A program made the position numbers and the translations under genes. The notes under the pieces were generated by a model, which saw nothing but the letters and a program-made list of their open reading frames with translations, made no database searches and was not told the DNA's origin. A DNA stretch of 64,000 nt from Rostratula benghalensis (Eukaryota > Chordata > Aves > Charadriiformes > Rostratulidae), in contig VXAI01000088.1 of assembly GCA_013399305.1 (NCBI GenBank), positions 1,011,175-1,075,174 on the forward strand, read 5' to 3'. How positions within the stretch are numbered: position 1 is the first letter of the stretch; each line of letters opens with the position of its first letter. Below, one piece after another: positions 13,284 through 24,675 of the stretch.

Positions 13284-15269
13284 ATTTGATATACCTGCAA
13301 AGGAACCAAGGACGTTGGAGAGATATCAGTTCCCATTATGTCTTGGTGGTTGTTCACAATGGTTGTGAAAGAAAAAATCATCACAAGCCTGATCATATAT
13401 CTGTATGTAATTTCTTGTCAACTGCAGTGATTCACTGATATTCTGAGATGTGAAGTTTTACATAATTTCTCAAAAAATAAAGTCTCTATGCAACCATAGA
13501 TATTCTGCTATGTAAACTTCTAAAGCAGAATTAGAAAAAAAACCCCTAAAACAGAGTCCGAGAATTTTTTGGGTTGTCAAAAGAAAGAAAAACACTGAAT
13601 CCATCAACAACCACTGAAATATCTTCCCAAGTGATGGTGGATATGCCTTCGCGTATTAAAAACCAAACTTGACTGTCCTGTACCCAGGATGATTTTTGTC
13701 AAACCACTGCTTACTGGGGTTGGTGCAAACATTATGGATAGCTACAAGAATCAGAGTTATTATAAATAATGTTTTATTTCGTCTCAGTGAAGATGCACCT
13801 AGTAAACTCTCAGTTTTGTTTTTCCACCGGGTGTGTGCTCCCCTCTGCAAGTATCGCACTGAGAAAAGGAGTTTGCTAAGCTTAAATGATTTATTGAGAG
13901 TATTCTGACTACATTAGGCAGAAAGATCCTTCCCACAGATCCTTTTGATTTCTATATTTATTAGGGTTGCTCAATGAAAATACATGAGCTGACTTTCTGC
14001 CATGCATGAGACAGCAATCCACACAAAAGATCTTATCTCCATGTCATGGCTACATTCACAGTGCATGGGATGGTTTCAGTACTTCACTCAACAACATCCC
14101 TTTCATAAATATCTCCTATTTACTCATGATCATCTTAGAGGATGCTTTTAGTCAATTTGGGAGCCTCTGCTTTGGGCTCCATCAGATATCTTTTTACTGA
14201 GTTTTGTTAGATATTTGTTACCACCATCCAGTTCCCACTGTCTTACCCATTTGGGCAGCAGCCATGATTTTACATTTACTGAGCCTACTCCTTATCCCAA
14301 GGTAAAGCCACTATAAGATATCATTTCACACCTATTTTTGTGTTACAAATTCCTGTATATGGGTATAACTTCAAGTGATGTGCTTGTCTCATCTTGTTTT
14401 CTTATTTAATACTTTANNNNNNNNNNNNNNNTTATATATCTAGATTTAAATGCATTCCTGAAAAAGTCTAAAAAAATTCTCTTAGTTCTTCCACAATAAA
14501 ATCTACTGAAGAACAGTATCTTGTAGCAGGATTTTAATTGTAATATGTCACTTCAGAAGTACTCCATAATTTGCTACAACATAGTAATTTTCTCCCAATA
14601 TTAAATGACATAAGTGTTAAATTCTATGAAATTATGATCTTTTGTTTGCAAAATTAATTTTTCTGTCAATGATGACCTAGGTGGATGTCAGGTATAGGTA
14701 TAAGGTAGTATTTTTGGTATAGTATGAGTAGACCAACCATGTAATTTCTCAAAAAGTAGAGAAAGTGTCATATATTGGATCGATTGCACTGTTTTAGGAA
14801 ATTGGTGTAGAAGAGGATGGTAACAGGTTGACAGAATTAGAATGGATGAGCCCTATCTGCTCATCCTGGGGGTCTTCCGTATGGGGAGTGAATGAAAAAA
14901 GACAGGAGGAAGGATGTGAAGCTTGCAAATGACATTAAAATATTCTTGTTATTTCCGTTCTTATATGTCTGTTCAATAATATGTAATCACTTTTATCCTT
15001 ACTGGCTTTGTCACAAAACCAGAAATTATGAAAGTGGGGGAAAGTTGGAGATACCATTTCTGAATGTTCAAGCATACCTGAACATCTTATTTAGTAAAAC
15101 TTTAAATTAAGGGGAATAATGAGTCCTACTCTGGGAAATTAGCTTAGATTTCTGATGGATTTGTTAAGAGACATTAGAACAGACCGATTGCTTTAAAAGT
15201 TTAAAGAAAAAGTTTTAAAAGTTGAACAGAGTTAAGGAGTGGCAAATTGAGCTGTTCTCTATTCTTAAT
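13284..15269. other. Unassigned non-coding sequence with a short assembly gap
   Basis: AT-leaning unique sequence with no gene or transposon recognised. It includes the 15-base run of N at 14417-14431, which sits inside AT-rich sequence and looks like a small unresolved region. Open frames are under 75 codons. Confidence 0.6.
14417..14431. other. Assembly gap (15 N)
   Basis: Fifteen consecutive N. Nothing can be said about its content. The flanks do not look repetitive beyond being AT-rich. Confidence 0.99.
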
Positions 15270-15640
15270 TATTCATTTCAGCCTCATGTCATCTTCATGG
15301 GAGTCATATATGCACTTGTATGAATTCTTATTTATTTGTCTGATGTCCTGGCATTGGAAGAGTCAGCCCAAGAGCTGTTTGGGGTGGTTAGCAAAGTGCT
15401 GAGACCGCATTAGCACAGCCTGGTCACTAATTCATCTGTCCACAATGCCCAATGTCATAATTGCACTCAGGGAGCTGCCAGCCACATGTCATTAGAGGAT
15501 TTCATCAAGCTGTTTTCATATGGCGATCTCCTCTTGGAATCTGTGTTCTTGAGTGCAGTGTTGGGTGCTGCATCTCATCCTTTTGCCACAAGTATTTTCT
15601 GTGAGCAGCAGCGAAGGGAGGACAAGGGCCTGAGTGGACA
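15270..15640. promoter_or_regulatory. Possible conserved non-coding element
   Basis: A repeat-free block of balanced composition with homeodomain-type cores (TTAATTATTC near 15267, CACTAATTCATC near 15426) and the run TTTCATATGGCGATCTCC. It has no coding signature: the overlapping frames are under 75 codons. It is separated from a second such block (15950-16340) by about 300 bp. The call rests on composition and motif appearance, not on alignment. Confidence 0.25.
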
Positions 15641-15949
15641 TTTTTTGCACGCAATATGTTTTTTTCTCTGTCTTTACTTGCTTCTTCCAAGTTGAGCATG
15701 GCTTTTCCAATGCTGTGCTTTTACCACCGGTTGTAGGTAGGAATTTGTTGGTGTCTCAAACCCTGGCTCCTGTCTCTGACCCAGCATCTTTGCCCCATCC
15801 CATACCTCTTTTCACAGACACAGCACCTGCCAGTTTGCAAACAAAATGAGACATTTCTTTTTTCTCTAGCCTTCCTGTAACCTATTCACCCAGAAATTTC
15901 CCAGGCCCGCCTCTTCCCTAAATGTGTCTTTCATGAAAGCATCTGCTTG

Positions 15950-16340
15950 TATGAAATGAGATAAATCCCCATTTGTGTGAAACAAGAACAATAAACGGAT
16001 GTCACATTCTGTGTAATACTTAAGGCTTTAATTGCATTCCCCCTCTTAAAAGTGAGGGGAGGTGATTGTGATAACAGGCTGTTTATCTTACATTTGTCGG
16101 CAATTAGCCTGAGAAGGTGCTTGTCCTGACAATTTTCTGATCAGGAGCCAGGATGCAAGGGAAACTCTTTTGTCGCAATGTGTTTTCGTACTGCCATTGA
16201 TTCGCTCCCTTTGATTGATTATTATCCATATGGATTGTTACCAAAGCAAGGATTATTTACAGTACTGATAGTGAAAAGTAGAGGGGATCTGGTTTATTTC
16301 TGGCTTGATCTACAGGCGAGAGTAACGCTAAGAGGGAAGG
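15950..16340. promoter_or_regulatory. Possible developmental enhancer-like element
   Basis: The block holds a SOX-type ACAATAAA (15988-15995), a homeodomain-type TAATTG (16029-16034) and a GATA-type TGATAA (16069-16074). It also holds a HOX/PBX composite-type TGATTGAT (16212-16219), followed closely by CCATATGG. It has no repeats and no sensible open frame. This mix of AT-rich factor sites in otherwise ordinary DNA resembles known vertebrate enhancers. The motifs are short and would individually occur by chance, so confidence is low without alignment. Confidence 0.3.
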
Positions 16341-18540
16341 AGGAGTACATGGATGCATTTCTTTGGGAGTGTTAGGCTTCAAGTACAACTGATCCTTCTC
16401 TGATTAATATGTCTGAGTAAGGTGTATCCAGCATCCAAGGCACATGGTACCACAGGAGAAAGGGCCACTGCAAAAAGCATTGCATCAATTTTACTTGAAT
16501 TCCTTAAGTGTCCTTTTAACTTGGCTGAACAGGGAGTTGACATATTCCAGAGGGCTTTAAAAAGTGAGGAAAAGGTGGAGAGACACAGGTGATATTTTGA
16601 AGATGAAATATATTGAGCTCTCAAAATATGAAGTCATCATGGCGTGGTATTAGGTCTTTCTTTTCTCCCGTCTATGTTTTAGACTGAAAGGACCTTACTG
16701 ATGGGTATTGCACCTGGTGTTTTCCACTTGTTCTAACAATTCCTTGTCTGACATGGTTGAAAATATTTACAAGTCTTAGGACACCGTGTCTTAAGTCCAC
16801 TGATGATGTACTCCTAGTGATGTCAGCATAAATTTGGCCTGACCAAGGAGGGGGGAAAAAAGAATGTGAAATTGTGTTGTGCTTAACCTTTAAATGAAGA
16901 AAGGTAAAGCTGCCAAAATTTTGTAGCACTTTCATTCTTTCCAAAAACAACTCTGAGAAGAATCTCACTGGTTCCCAAGGTTCAGGTTAACTGTTTTCAA
17001 GAAAATGAAGAGTAAACTTGATTAATGTTAATGAAAACATTTATGATGAGCAAACACACTAAAGAAATGCTGAATCTTTATCTGTGGTTCCATATGATAA
17101 CAGATGAATAGTGTATATTTTTATATAATTTTCTTAAGGTCAGAGAAAGTGTATGACAATTTTTCTGGAGTTTCTTGCTACATGTTTATCAGCTGTTTTC
17201 TAAAACAGTTAATTATAAAAGAGCAGTGCTGGCTTAAAGTGTTCAGCTTCAGAAACCGGGGCTGTAAAATACTGAGAATCACCCATTTGACAATGTAGGT
17301 GCAGACCAGAACCATTCAGGCTCAGCATTTGGTTTGTGAATTTATTCCATTGTTATTTTACGTTCACATGTATCAGACCCAAATTACAGTTGTCACCCTG
17401 AGATGTTTTAGCAAAGCTAGGTCACAGGTGAGTGAGAGGATGAGACATACACCAAGGTATTTAAGAGATACAGCTTAGTCCACTTTTCAAAGCTGGGTGG
17501 ACAGACCAGCTTATAAAAACTTCCCACTGAATATATGGTTTATGTAGGTGAAAGCATTTTATTTGGTAGAATTTGTACCAGCTATCAAGAAATGTTGTAG
17601 AGGAGAGCAAACCTATTTTTCTGTTCAAGTAGCTGCACTTATGCCAGAAATTTGCAGGGTAGTAATGCTGCAACCCTCAGAAATTGATGCTCACTTGAAT
17701 AAACCCATAACTCAGCTAAACAGGGTTTCAAATAATTTCCAAGTAAATTAGTGGGGTTTGTTAATGTGATTACAGCCTCCTGAAATTCTTATTTTCAACT
17801 TGATTTTCTTTGCAGTTACTGCTGCAGGACCTTTGCTTTGTCAGGGCTGAGGTCTAGTAGCTTTAGAACGTTTTTGTATTCCCTTGTCCCAGTAAAACTA
17901 CAGGAAGCAATCTGTAGGTAAAAAGATTTCTCCAGAAGAAAAAAAAAAGAAGTTAATTGAATATGTACTATTCTGCATGAAACTGGTAACTGGGCAGATG
18001 GATTTGAGGTGAAGTTAGGGAACAAAAAGTTGCTTATGTAAGGGGATAAGTAAACATAATGGGATGGAATTAAGAAATGGAGGTTTTGGAATGTGTATCA
18101 AGAAAAAAAAATTCCTATTGGGTAGGATAGTCTGAAAATAATCATTCACAGGAGGCATTGCTCAAGACAATTTAACTTGATGGGTCAAAAAAGCCAAGAA
18201 ATGACTGAGCGAATCCAACAGAGCTTTTCTGTCTCCTTACATACACCACTGAAGAGTACTAAGTGGGAAATGAGAGGAGAACATTTTTGCAGAGAGACAC
18301 TGAAACCAATACTCATGTACCCAGGGAGGCCAAGATCTATCTTCAAAAAAAGGATTTGCATGCATGGCTAAGGATTCTGACATCCAATGCAGGTGTGAAA
18401 TCCTGAGCTTCACATCCTGACTCCTACCCCCAGGGTCTGCATGTTTCAACATCACCCTGCTGACTTTCTTTAAGAATGGAGGTTCATACAGCAAATCCTC
18501 AACGAACATGGTGGCTGACAGGATGCTTTTTGCATCCTTT
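16341..18540. other. Unassigned non-coding sequence
   Basis: About 2.2 kb with no recognised gene, RNA or transposon. Frames of up to about 100 codons on the minus strand (for example 16672-16968) carry no recognisable domain and no supporting splice context. Confidence 0.6.
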
Positions 18541-19438
18541 CACAGAATCCCAGAATGATATAGAGTTGGAAGAGACCTCGAGATTCATCTAGTCCAACCC
18601 CTCTGCCAAAGCATGTCCACGTTGCACAGAAACTTGTCCAGGCAGGTTTTGAATGTCTCCAGAGACGGAGACTCCACCACCTCTCTGGGCAGCCTCTTCC
18701 AGTGCTCTGCCACTCTCAAAGTGAATGTTTACATGGAACTTCTTATGTTCCATTTAGCGCCCATTATCTCTTGTCCTCACATTGGGCACCTCTGAAAAAA
18801 GCCAGGCCTTATCCTCTTGACATCTACCCTTTAAGTATTTACAGGTGTTGACTGGATCCCCCCTCAGTCTTCTCTTCTCAGCTAAAAAGGCCCAAGTCCC
18901 TCAGTCTTTCCTCATAAGAGAGATGCTCCAGACCTCTAATCATCCTGGTGGTCATCTGCTGTACCCCCTCCAGCACTTCCCTGTCCTTCCTTATCTGGGG
19001 AGCCCAGAATTGGACACAATACACCAAATAGGGCCTCACAAGTGCAGAGCAGAGGGGCAGGATGACCTGCTGGTCACACTCTTCCTGATGCACTCCAGGA
19101 TGCCACTGGTCTTGGCCACAAGAGCACTTTGCTGGCTCATGTTCATCCTGTTGTCCACCAGGACTGCCAGGTCTTTTTCCTCAGAGCTGCTCTCCAAGAG
19201 GTAAGCCCCCAACCTGTACTGGTGCAGGGGGTTATTCCTCCCCAGATGTAACACTCTGCACTTGATCTTGTTGAATTTCGTCAAGTTCCTCTCTGACCAG
19301 CTCTCCAGCCTCTCCAGGTCTTGCTGGAGGGTGACACAGCCTTCTGATGTGTCAGCCACCCCTCCCAGTCTTGTGTCAACAGCAAACTTGCTGAGGGTAC
19401 GTTCCATTCCTTCATCCAGGTCATTTATGAAAATATCA
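18541..19438 (-). mobile_element. CR1 LINE fragment with part of the reverse transcriptase
   Basis: A minus-strand, 5'-truncated CR1 copy of about 900 bp. On the plus strand it begins with the complement of the CR1 tail (CACAGAATCCCAGAATGATA) and AGTCCAACCCCTCTGCC. It runs upstream through the ORF2 C-terminus into the reverse transcriptase, where it stops abruptly inside the FINDLDEG segment. Beyond 19438 no CR1 similarity is seen. Several frameshifts separate the remaining open segments. Confidence 0.96.
19036..19430 (-). pseudogene. CR1 ORF2 reverse transcriptase remnant, catalytic box damaged
   Basis: Decayed reverse transcriptase of the CR1 copy spanning 18541-19438. The minus strand reads FINDLDEG, then FAVDTRLGG at the place of the FADDTKLG catalytic box, then LTKFNKIKCRVLHLGRNNP and [14 protein letters not shown]. 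These segments follow the order known for CR1 ORF2. One of the two catalytic aspartates is replaced by valine. With the 5' truncation and the later frameshift, the product cannot be active. An ancestral RNA-templated priming function is known for the family only. Confidence 0.9.
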
Positions 19439-22400
19439 CAACAGTCTAATTTCAGAGGTGATGGTTCAGGATGCTTTCACCCTAGACAGCCTAATTACTG
19501 CAGCAGACCTCCAGCAGAACCATCAGGGCAGTCTCCTGTGGAACACTCAATGCAGGGGCTTCAGCTTCATGTGGATAACTGCTCTACGATTTAGACTTGT
19601 GCCGTCCAAAAAGTGACTCAAGCACCATTTGTGCTTGTTAGCAATAAAAATGGTCTGTTCCTGGCTGCATTAGATGCCCATGGTTTTGTAAGAGACCAAA
19701 CAGAGAAGCACATGAGAACTGTGGCCTGATCAGATTGCAGAGGGGACGAGCGGAGGTAATGGGAAGTCGCAGCTGAGTGTTTGCATGGAAATAGGACTCT
19801 CAGTGCAGACAACGCCTCAGGCTAAGGCTGGAAGCACACAGTGATGTTAGTTGCTGCCAGGGCTAAATGACAGCCAAGTGTGAGAGGGTTGTTTTTGGCT
19901 GGGTAGTCTTAGATCTTCCAGCTAAGTTGTGCTGGGCAGCATTATCGTTTCTCCCCAGAAGGGACATGGGAAATGAAAAAGACCTGTCTCAACCCAGAGT
20001 TGTCCACACTGAACAAAACCACAAAGTTTTGGGTTTCAAATATAGTTTACGTTAAAGTTTGATTGACTGTGTGAAATGACCCATGTAATGCCTGCTGAAC
20101 TTTTTTTCCTCAGACCAGAAGGGAAGAGAAGCATCTGCTGTCTTATATGTATTAACATGGAAGTATCTGTATTTCCTGACTGACACATCTGTACCAATGC
20201 AGGCATTTGATCAGTTGAGGAGTCCCAGTGGATGTTAGACAGTGAATTTGGGATTCAACCATGTTATAGCTTCCATCCTTGGTGGATGGATTAGGATCCT
20301 TGATTAGGCTTTATTGTGGGTCACGTTGCATTTTCCCACAAAGCCTGCTAAGATATTTCTTTCCCCTCGAGTTTAAAACAAATGCGAGTTGTGTAGATAC
20401 AACCACACACAATGTGTTGGAAAGCTGCATGCCTAACTCTTTTGAGCTGAATTACAATGGATTTGTTAGAACAAAGAAGTAGAGACACAGCTAAAGCCTG
20501 AGCACTGGAGACTTCTATAGCTGCACCATGCCCAAATTTTCTCAGTCTGTGCACAGCATTGCCAGTGCTCAGGATAAACCACACGTGGAAATGCAAGGGA
20601 TGAGAGGCATGAAGATGGTGAGTCCTTTATTCCTCAGTTACTGAAAAGGTGAGGATAGGCATGGGACTTCTTGTTCATTAGAAAAAAAACAAGAAAACCC
20701 TAATTTAAAACCTAACATTTCCAGTGACACAGCTGGGGGAATCTTCTGAGACTACAGCTTTGTGATTATTTCTCCTTTTCTGCACATTCTTCAAGAAAAA
20801 AGTAGTTTCTTCTTATCAATTAGTATTCATTGAAAAAGTTGTAGAAAGTGTTCTTTCTCAAATTTTTGAGAGAAGTTTTAGCATTTTATTATAGTGCATA
20901 TTTCAGTTCAAATTTCAGTGTCACTAACAGAAAAGGGCACATTTATTTCCACCTCTTGACATTTTTGGTGCATACGTGTACCAGTTTTGACTATTTTGGC
21001 TCTTTGTCTGAACTGGGAAGAAACCAAAAAGTATTTTCAAAATTGTTCTGTTAGTTTCATTTGAGTTGTTCAAAACCAAATTCTATTCATTTTTGTTGGC
21101 ATAATCACGCATCCTTTAGGGGCCACCCAGCTTATGTGCTCGTTGAATAAAGACCTACCAGAAATGTCACTGTCTACCCAGAAAGAAAGAAAGATGATGA
21201 AGTTCCTTTCTCCATCCTAAAATAATTTCAAAGGCACCTGTGGTGAGAGGTGGGATAGGAACACAGCAATGTGTATTATTCACTTTTGTGTTTATATTAA
21301 GAAGACAAGATATGAGTGGAAACCAGCAGCTGCTGAGAAAACAGCTGTACAGGGATTACTCACCCTTGGTCTTCTACATGTGTCATCATCACCTCTGCAT
21401 CAGAGGTTAGCAATGAAATGGCTCATCACATCTGGAAGGGCCAAATGTTATGATTGTTCCTGAAATCATGTTAAAAAAAGCTAGCCAGATTGGGTTAAGT
21501 AGTGTAAATTATCTTGGTAACCTGGATATTGCTAATGGTTAAGCAAAGTCAGCTGACATAGCCCTAATCAAATTAGGAGCACTCAGAGGAACAGCTGTAT
21601 TGTCAGACTGGATTTCAGGAAATTTAGGAAGGGGACAGCAGTGCTGAATTTGTGGGTGAATATCAACTTCCAAAGCAGGATCTGGAATGTCTACCTGCAT
21701 TCTACAGGGGAGATTTTTCTCAATCCCCAGTATTAAATTCAGAGTAACCCTCCTTAGGTCTTCACTTCTATTTCCAGACCTTTGGTTTTCCTGAAGTGGT
21801 GCCAACTGTGTTGTATGATAAAATTACAAGAATTAGTTTAATAACAACCATACACTAGAACCAGTCATCTCACAGTCTGATCTCTTCAAATTAGAAAACT
21901 TCTCTACCTCCCCCTCTCCAATCTTTTTTTCTTCTTTTTTTGGAACATACACTTTGCCGAAGGCATTTAATCGGGAGATCTTTCCATATTTCTCTTCATT
22001 TGTGTCTGTGGCCTTCTAGATATCTTGTCTTTTAGACATCTTTTTGCTATTTTTAAAGGCTGTTCTGGCTCAGTGAGGTTCCTCCTAGCAGTAATACTGG
22101 GATAATGTAAAGTCAAGGCCTTGGAAGACCCTGGATATTAGTCCCTGGACAGCCAGTTTTGACAGGAGATGTGGAAGATTTAGTCAAATCCATCACAAGG
22201 TAGGGCATGCTTGTTTATGGATTTCATTAGACACAGAGCATGAGCCAGGCTTTTTGAAATTTACAGTCTTTCTGACAAATCTAGACTGAACAGAGAGCAA
22301 AGACTGATAGATTTTAAAGGTCAGAAAGAACTTTCATGATCATCCTGAACTGGGTGAACAATTGACAATGAACAAATTAATAATTTATTCAGTAACATTA

Positions 22401-24469
22401 AGTAAGTTTTAAAATGCTAATCAAGAAACAAAAGGAAAGGATTTATGAAAGACATAGTGAAAACCCCGTGCTAGCACACCCTCTCTCTCATAAAACAATC
22501 ATATTTTAACTGGAGGTGCATAGTTTGCCATCTCTTTTATGCATGAGAAGAGGTTATAATCAAACAGCTCATGCCTTTTGATTCAATAAGCCGCTCCAGC
22601 CACGTTTTCTGATCTGTAATTTGCACTGTACTGTATCTGCCATTCCTGAGCATCCTGAAGAATGACGAGAAAATATGAATGCATCCCAAACCAGGAGACA
22701 GAGCAGCAGCTGAGTACACAAATGCCACAACTCATTAAAAACAAAGACAAAAAAATAACTGTCTTAAATATGCACACTGAGTTTCTGAAAGTTGTCTTTT
22801 TTGCCTCTCTAACCCCAGTAAAGATCATATAACAGTTGATACATTATCTAAGTTGGGAGGGCCAATCTCTGTCGTTTTTGGCTGGAAATGTCGAGTGGGA
22901 GATTTCTGCAGCATCTGTAATGACTGAAGGAGTCCCATCTAGAGTGTTCTCAGATTGTACTGGAACAGGAAATAAGATAAGTTTTTGGGATGCAAAACTA
23001 ATTCTCTCACTTTGGAGGGGGACGAACAAACTGCAGGACTATTGTGCCAGCCCAAGAATAATAGTGTTCTTATACCTCTTCCAGAAGAGTCTCACAAAGT
23101 TTCCAAGTGCTTTAGTCACTCTATGGGCTTGTAAAGTTTTGGAAGAAGTAGAGGAAAAAAACAGGAAGTGCCAACTTGAAACTCTGCTTTGTCCATACTG
23201 GTAGGTGGGTACAACCACAAATAAATGATCTATTTACAGAGCACATGTCGTACCACGCTGCTTGTAGCTGTACTCTTTATTTGGAGCCAGATTGGGGTAT
23301 TTGAAGGAAGGGGGTTGAGAAGATTGGGTCATAGTGTTCTAGGAAGGACATGAGAGCATGTTGCCCTCGTTGTCCTCCTCTGAACTGTGATCTCTGTCCA
23401 CGTTCCTCATCAGAGGGGTGGAAAACTTATGTTGCTATCTTCACAGGTGAAATATCCTTGAATTTAGGAAATTTCTCACTGGTGCAGAAGGGAGTCTTCA
23501 TCCACTCAGGTGCCACGAGCTTGTCTGCAGCTGAACTAGCACTCCCTGCCTGGTCATGTCCCCACCACCCGGCTCTTTGAAAAACAATCTGTTTAGTTTG
23601 GTGTTTTTCAAAAAGCAGACCTTAATCAAATTCTGCCTTTTCGCTTACTGATTTAAACAAACAAACAAACAAAAACCTCACAGATATAGTCTTGGTATGT
23701 TTTTCCGGGGAGGAGGGAGTAAATTGCACACAGGGATATATTCCAAACTCCTGTCAGAAAAGCCACACTAGAGAGTTTCTCTTATCTAAGCTTTGTATAA
23801 GTCATTCTGCTTGGGTTTAGTCCCGAGTACAGTTTTCAGTTTGAATATAAGCAAATGCAAAGCAAAGCTGTTTGGAAATTCCTCAGTTTGGTATGGTTTT
23901 TTTTCTGACAGCAGAGCAAAATGTAAATACTGTGTTGAGTTTTCTGCAACTCAGCAGCTGACCCCAGGTATTCTAAGCATTTGTCTCAAGTGTGCTCCAG
24001 AGGTTTGTGACCTGCAGCCAGCCTGCGGCTCTGCTGCTCTGAGCTTCAGGTCTGTAATGAAAGTCAAACAGTGACAGATTTCATTCCGTAACTGCCTAAA
24101 GAATTATAATCAGTGTCAGTAGAAAGAATCCTATCTTCAGAGGATAAATATTAATTTACATCAGATGAATTAGGCATCTATCAGAGAAATAATTGGAAAA
24201 TTCCTTGTGAGCTACATCTGGAGCGTAGAAGTAGGTCTCCTGTTCCACTATATTTGCTATGCATATAGAGAAGTTAAGATAATAGCTATCTGCTTTCAAT
24301 TACCAAATTAAAATACAATTAACGAGTCCAAGTGAACAAACAATGATTTCTTTAACATATCATTTTTAAAATGTAAAAATGTTTGTGGGAATCAGATTTC
24401 CGTGGTTAGGATATTTTCTCTTAATGAACCATCCTGTGAATTACCACTGAGAACAGGCTAATTTTTTTC
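19439..24469. other. Unassigned non-coding sequence
   Basis: About 5 kb with no gene recognised. Stretches at about 19600-19820, 20270-20480, 22530-22740 and 24060-24400 are repeat-free and carry homeodomain-, GATA- or octamer-like motifs. They may be conserved non-coding sequence. A short AAAC run lies at about 23657-23675. A 122-codon frame on the plus strand (22836-23204) has no recognisable domain. Confidence 0.5.
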
Positions 24470-24675
24470 TTCCCTTCCCTTCCCTTCCCTTCCCTTCCCT
24501 TCCCTTCCCTTCCCTTCCCTTCCCTTCCCTTCCCTTCCCTTCCCTTCCCTNNNNNNNNNNNNNNNNNNNNNNNNNNNNNNNNNNNNNNNNNNNNNNNNNN
24601 NNNNNNNNNNNNNNNNNNNNNNNNNNNNNNNNNNNNNNNNNNNNTTCCCTTCCCTTCCCTTCCCTTCCCATCCCT
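24470..24675. repeat. TTCCC pentanucleotide microsatellite interrupted by a gap
   Basis: Perfect TTCCC units fill 24470-24550, then 94 N, then the same unit to about 24669 with one variant (TTCCCATCCC) at the end. The opposite strand is a pure purine GGGAA repeat. The true length is unknown because the gap lies inside the array. Translated frames across it are artefacts of the repeat. Confidence 0.98.
24551..24644. other. Assembly gap (94 N)
   Basis: A run of N inside the TTCCC array, almost certainly unresolved repeat sequence of uncertain real length. Confidence 0.99.

Noticed and set aside
22836..23204. 122-codon frame
   Set aside because: No domain, no exon signals at its ends, and frames are open on the other strand too.
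24441..24671. Frame encoding repeated Gly-Arg-Glu-Gly-Lys across the gap
   Set aside because: Translation of the GGGAA satellite and of N bases.
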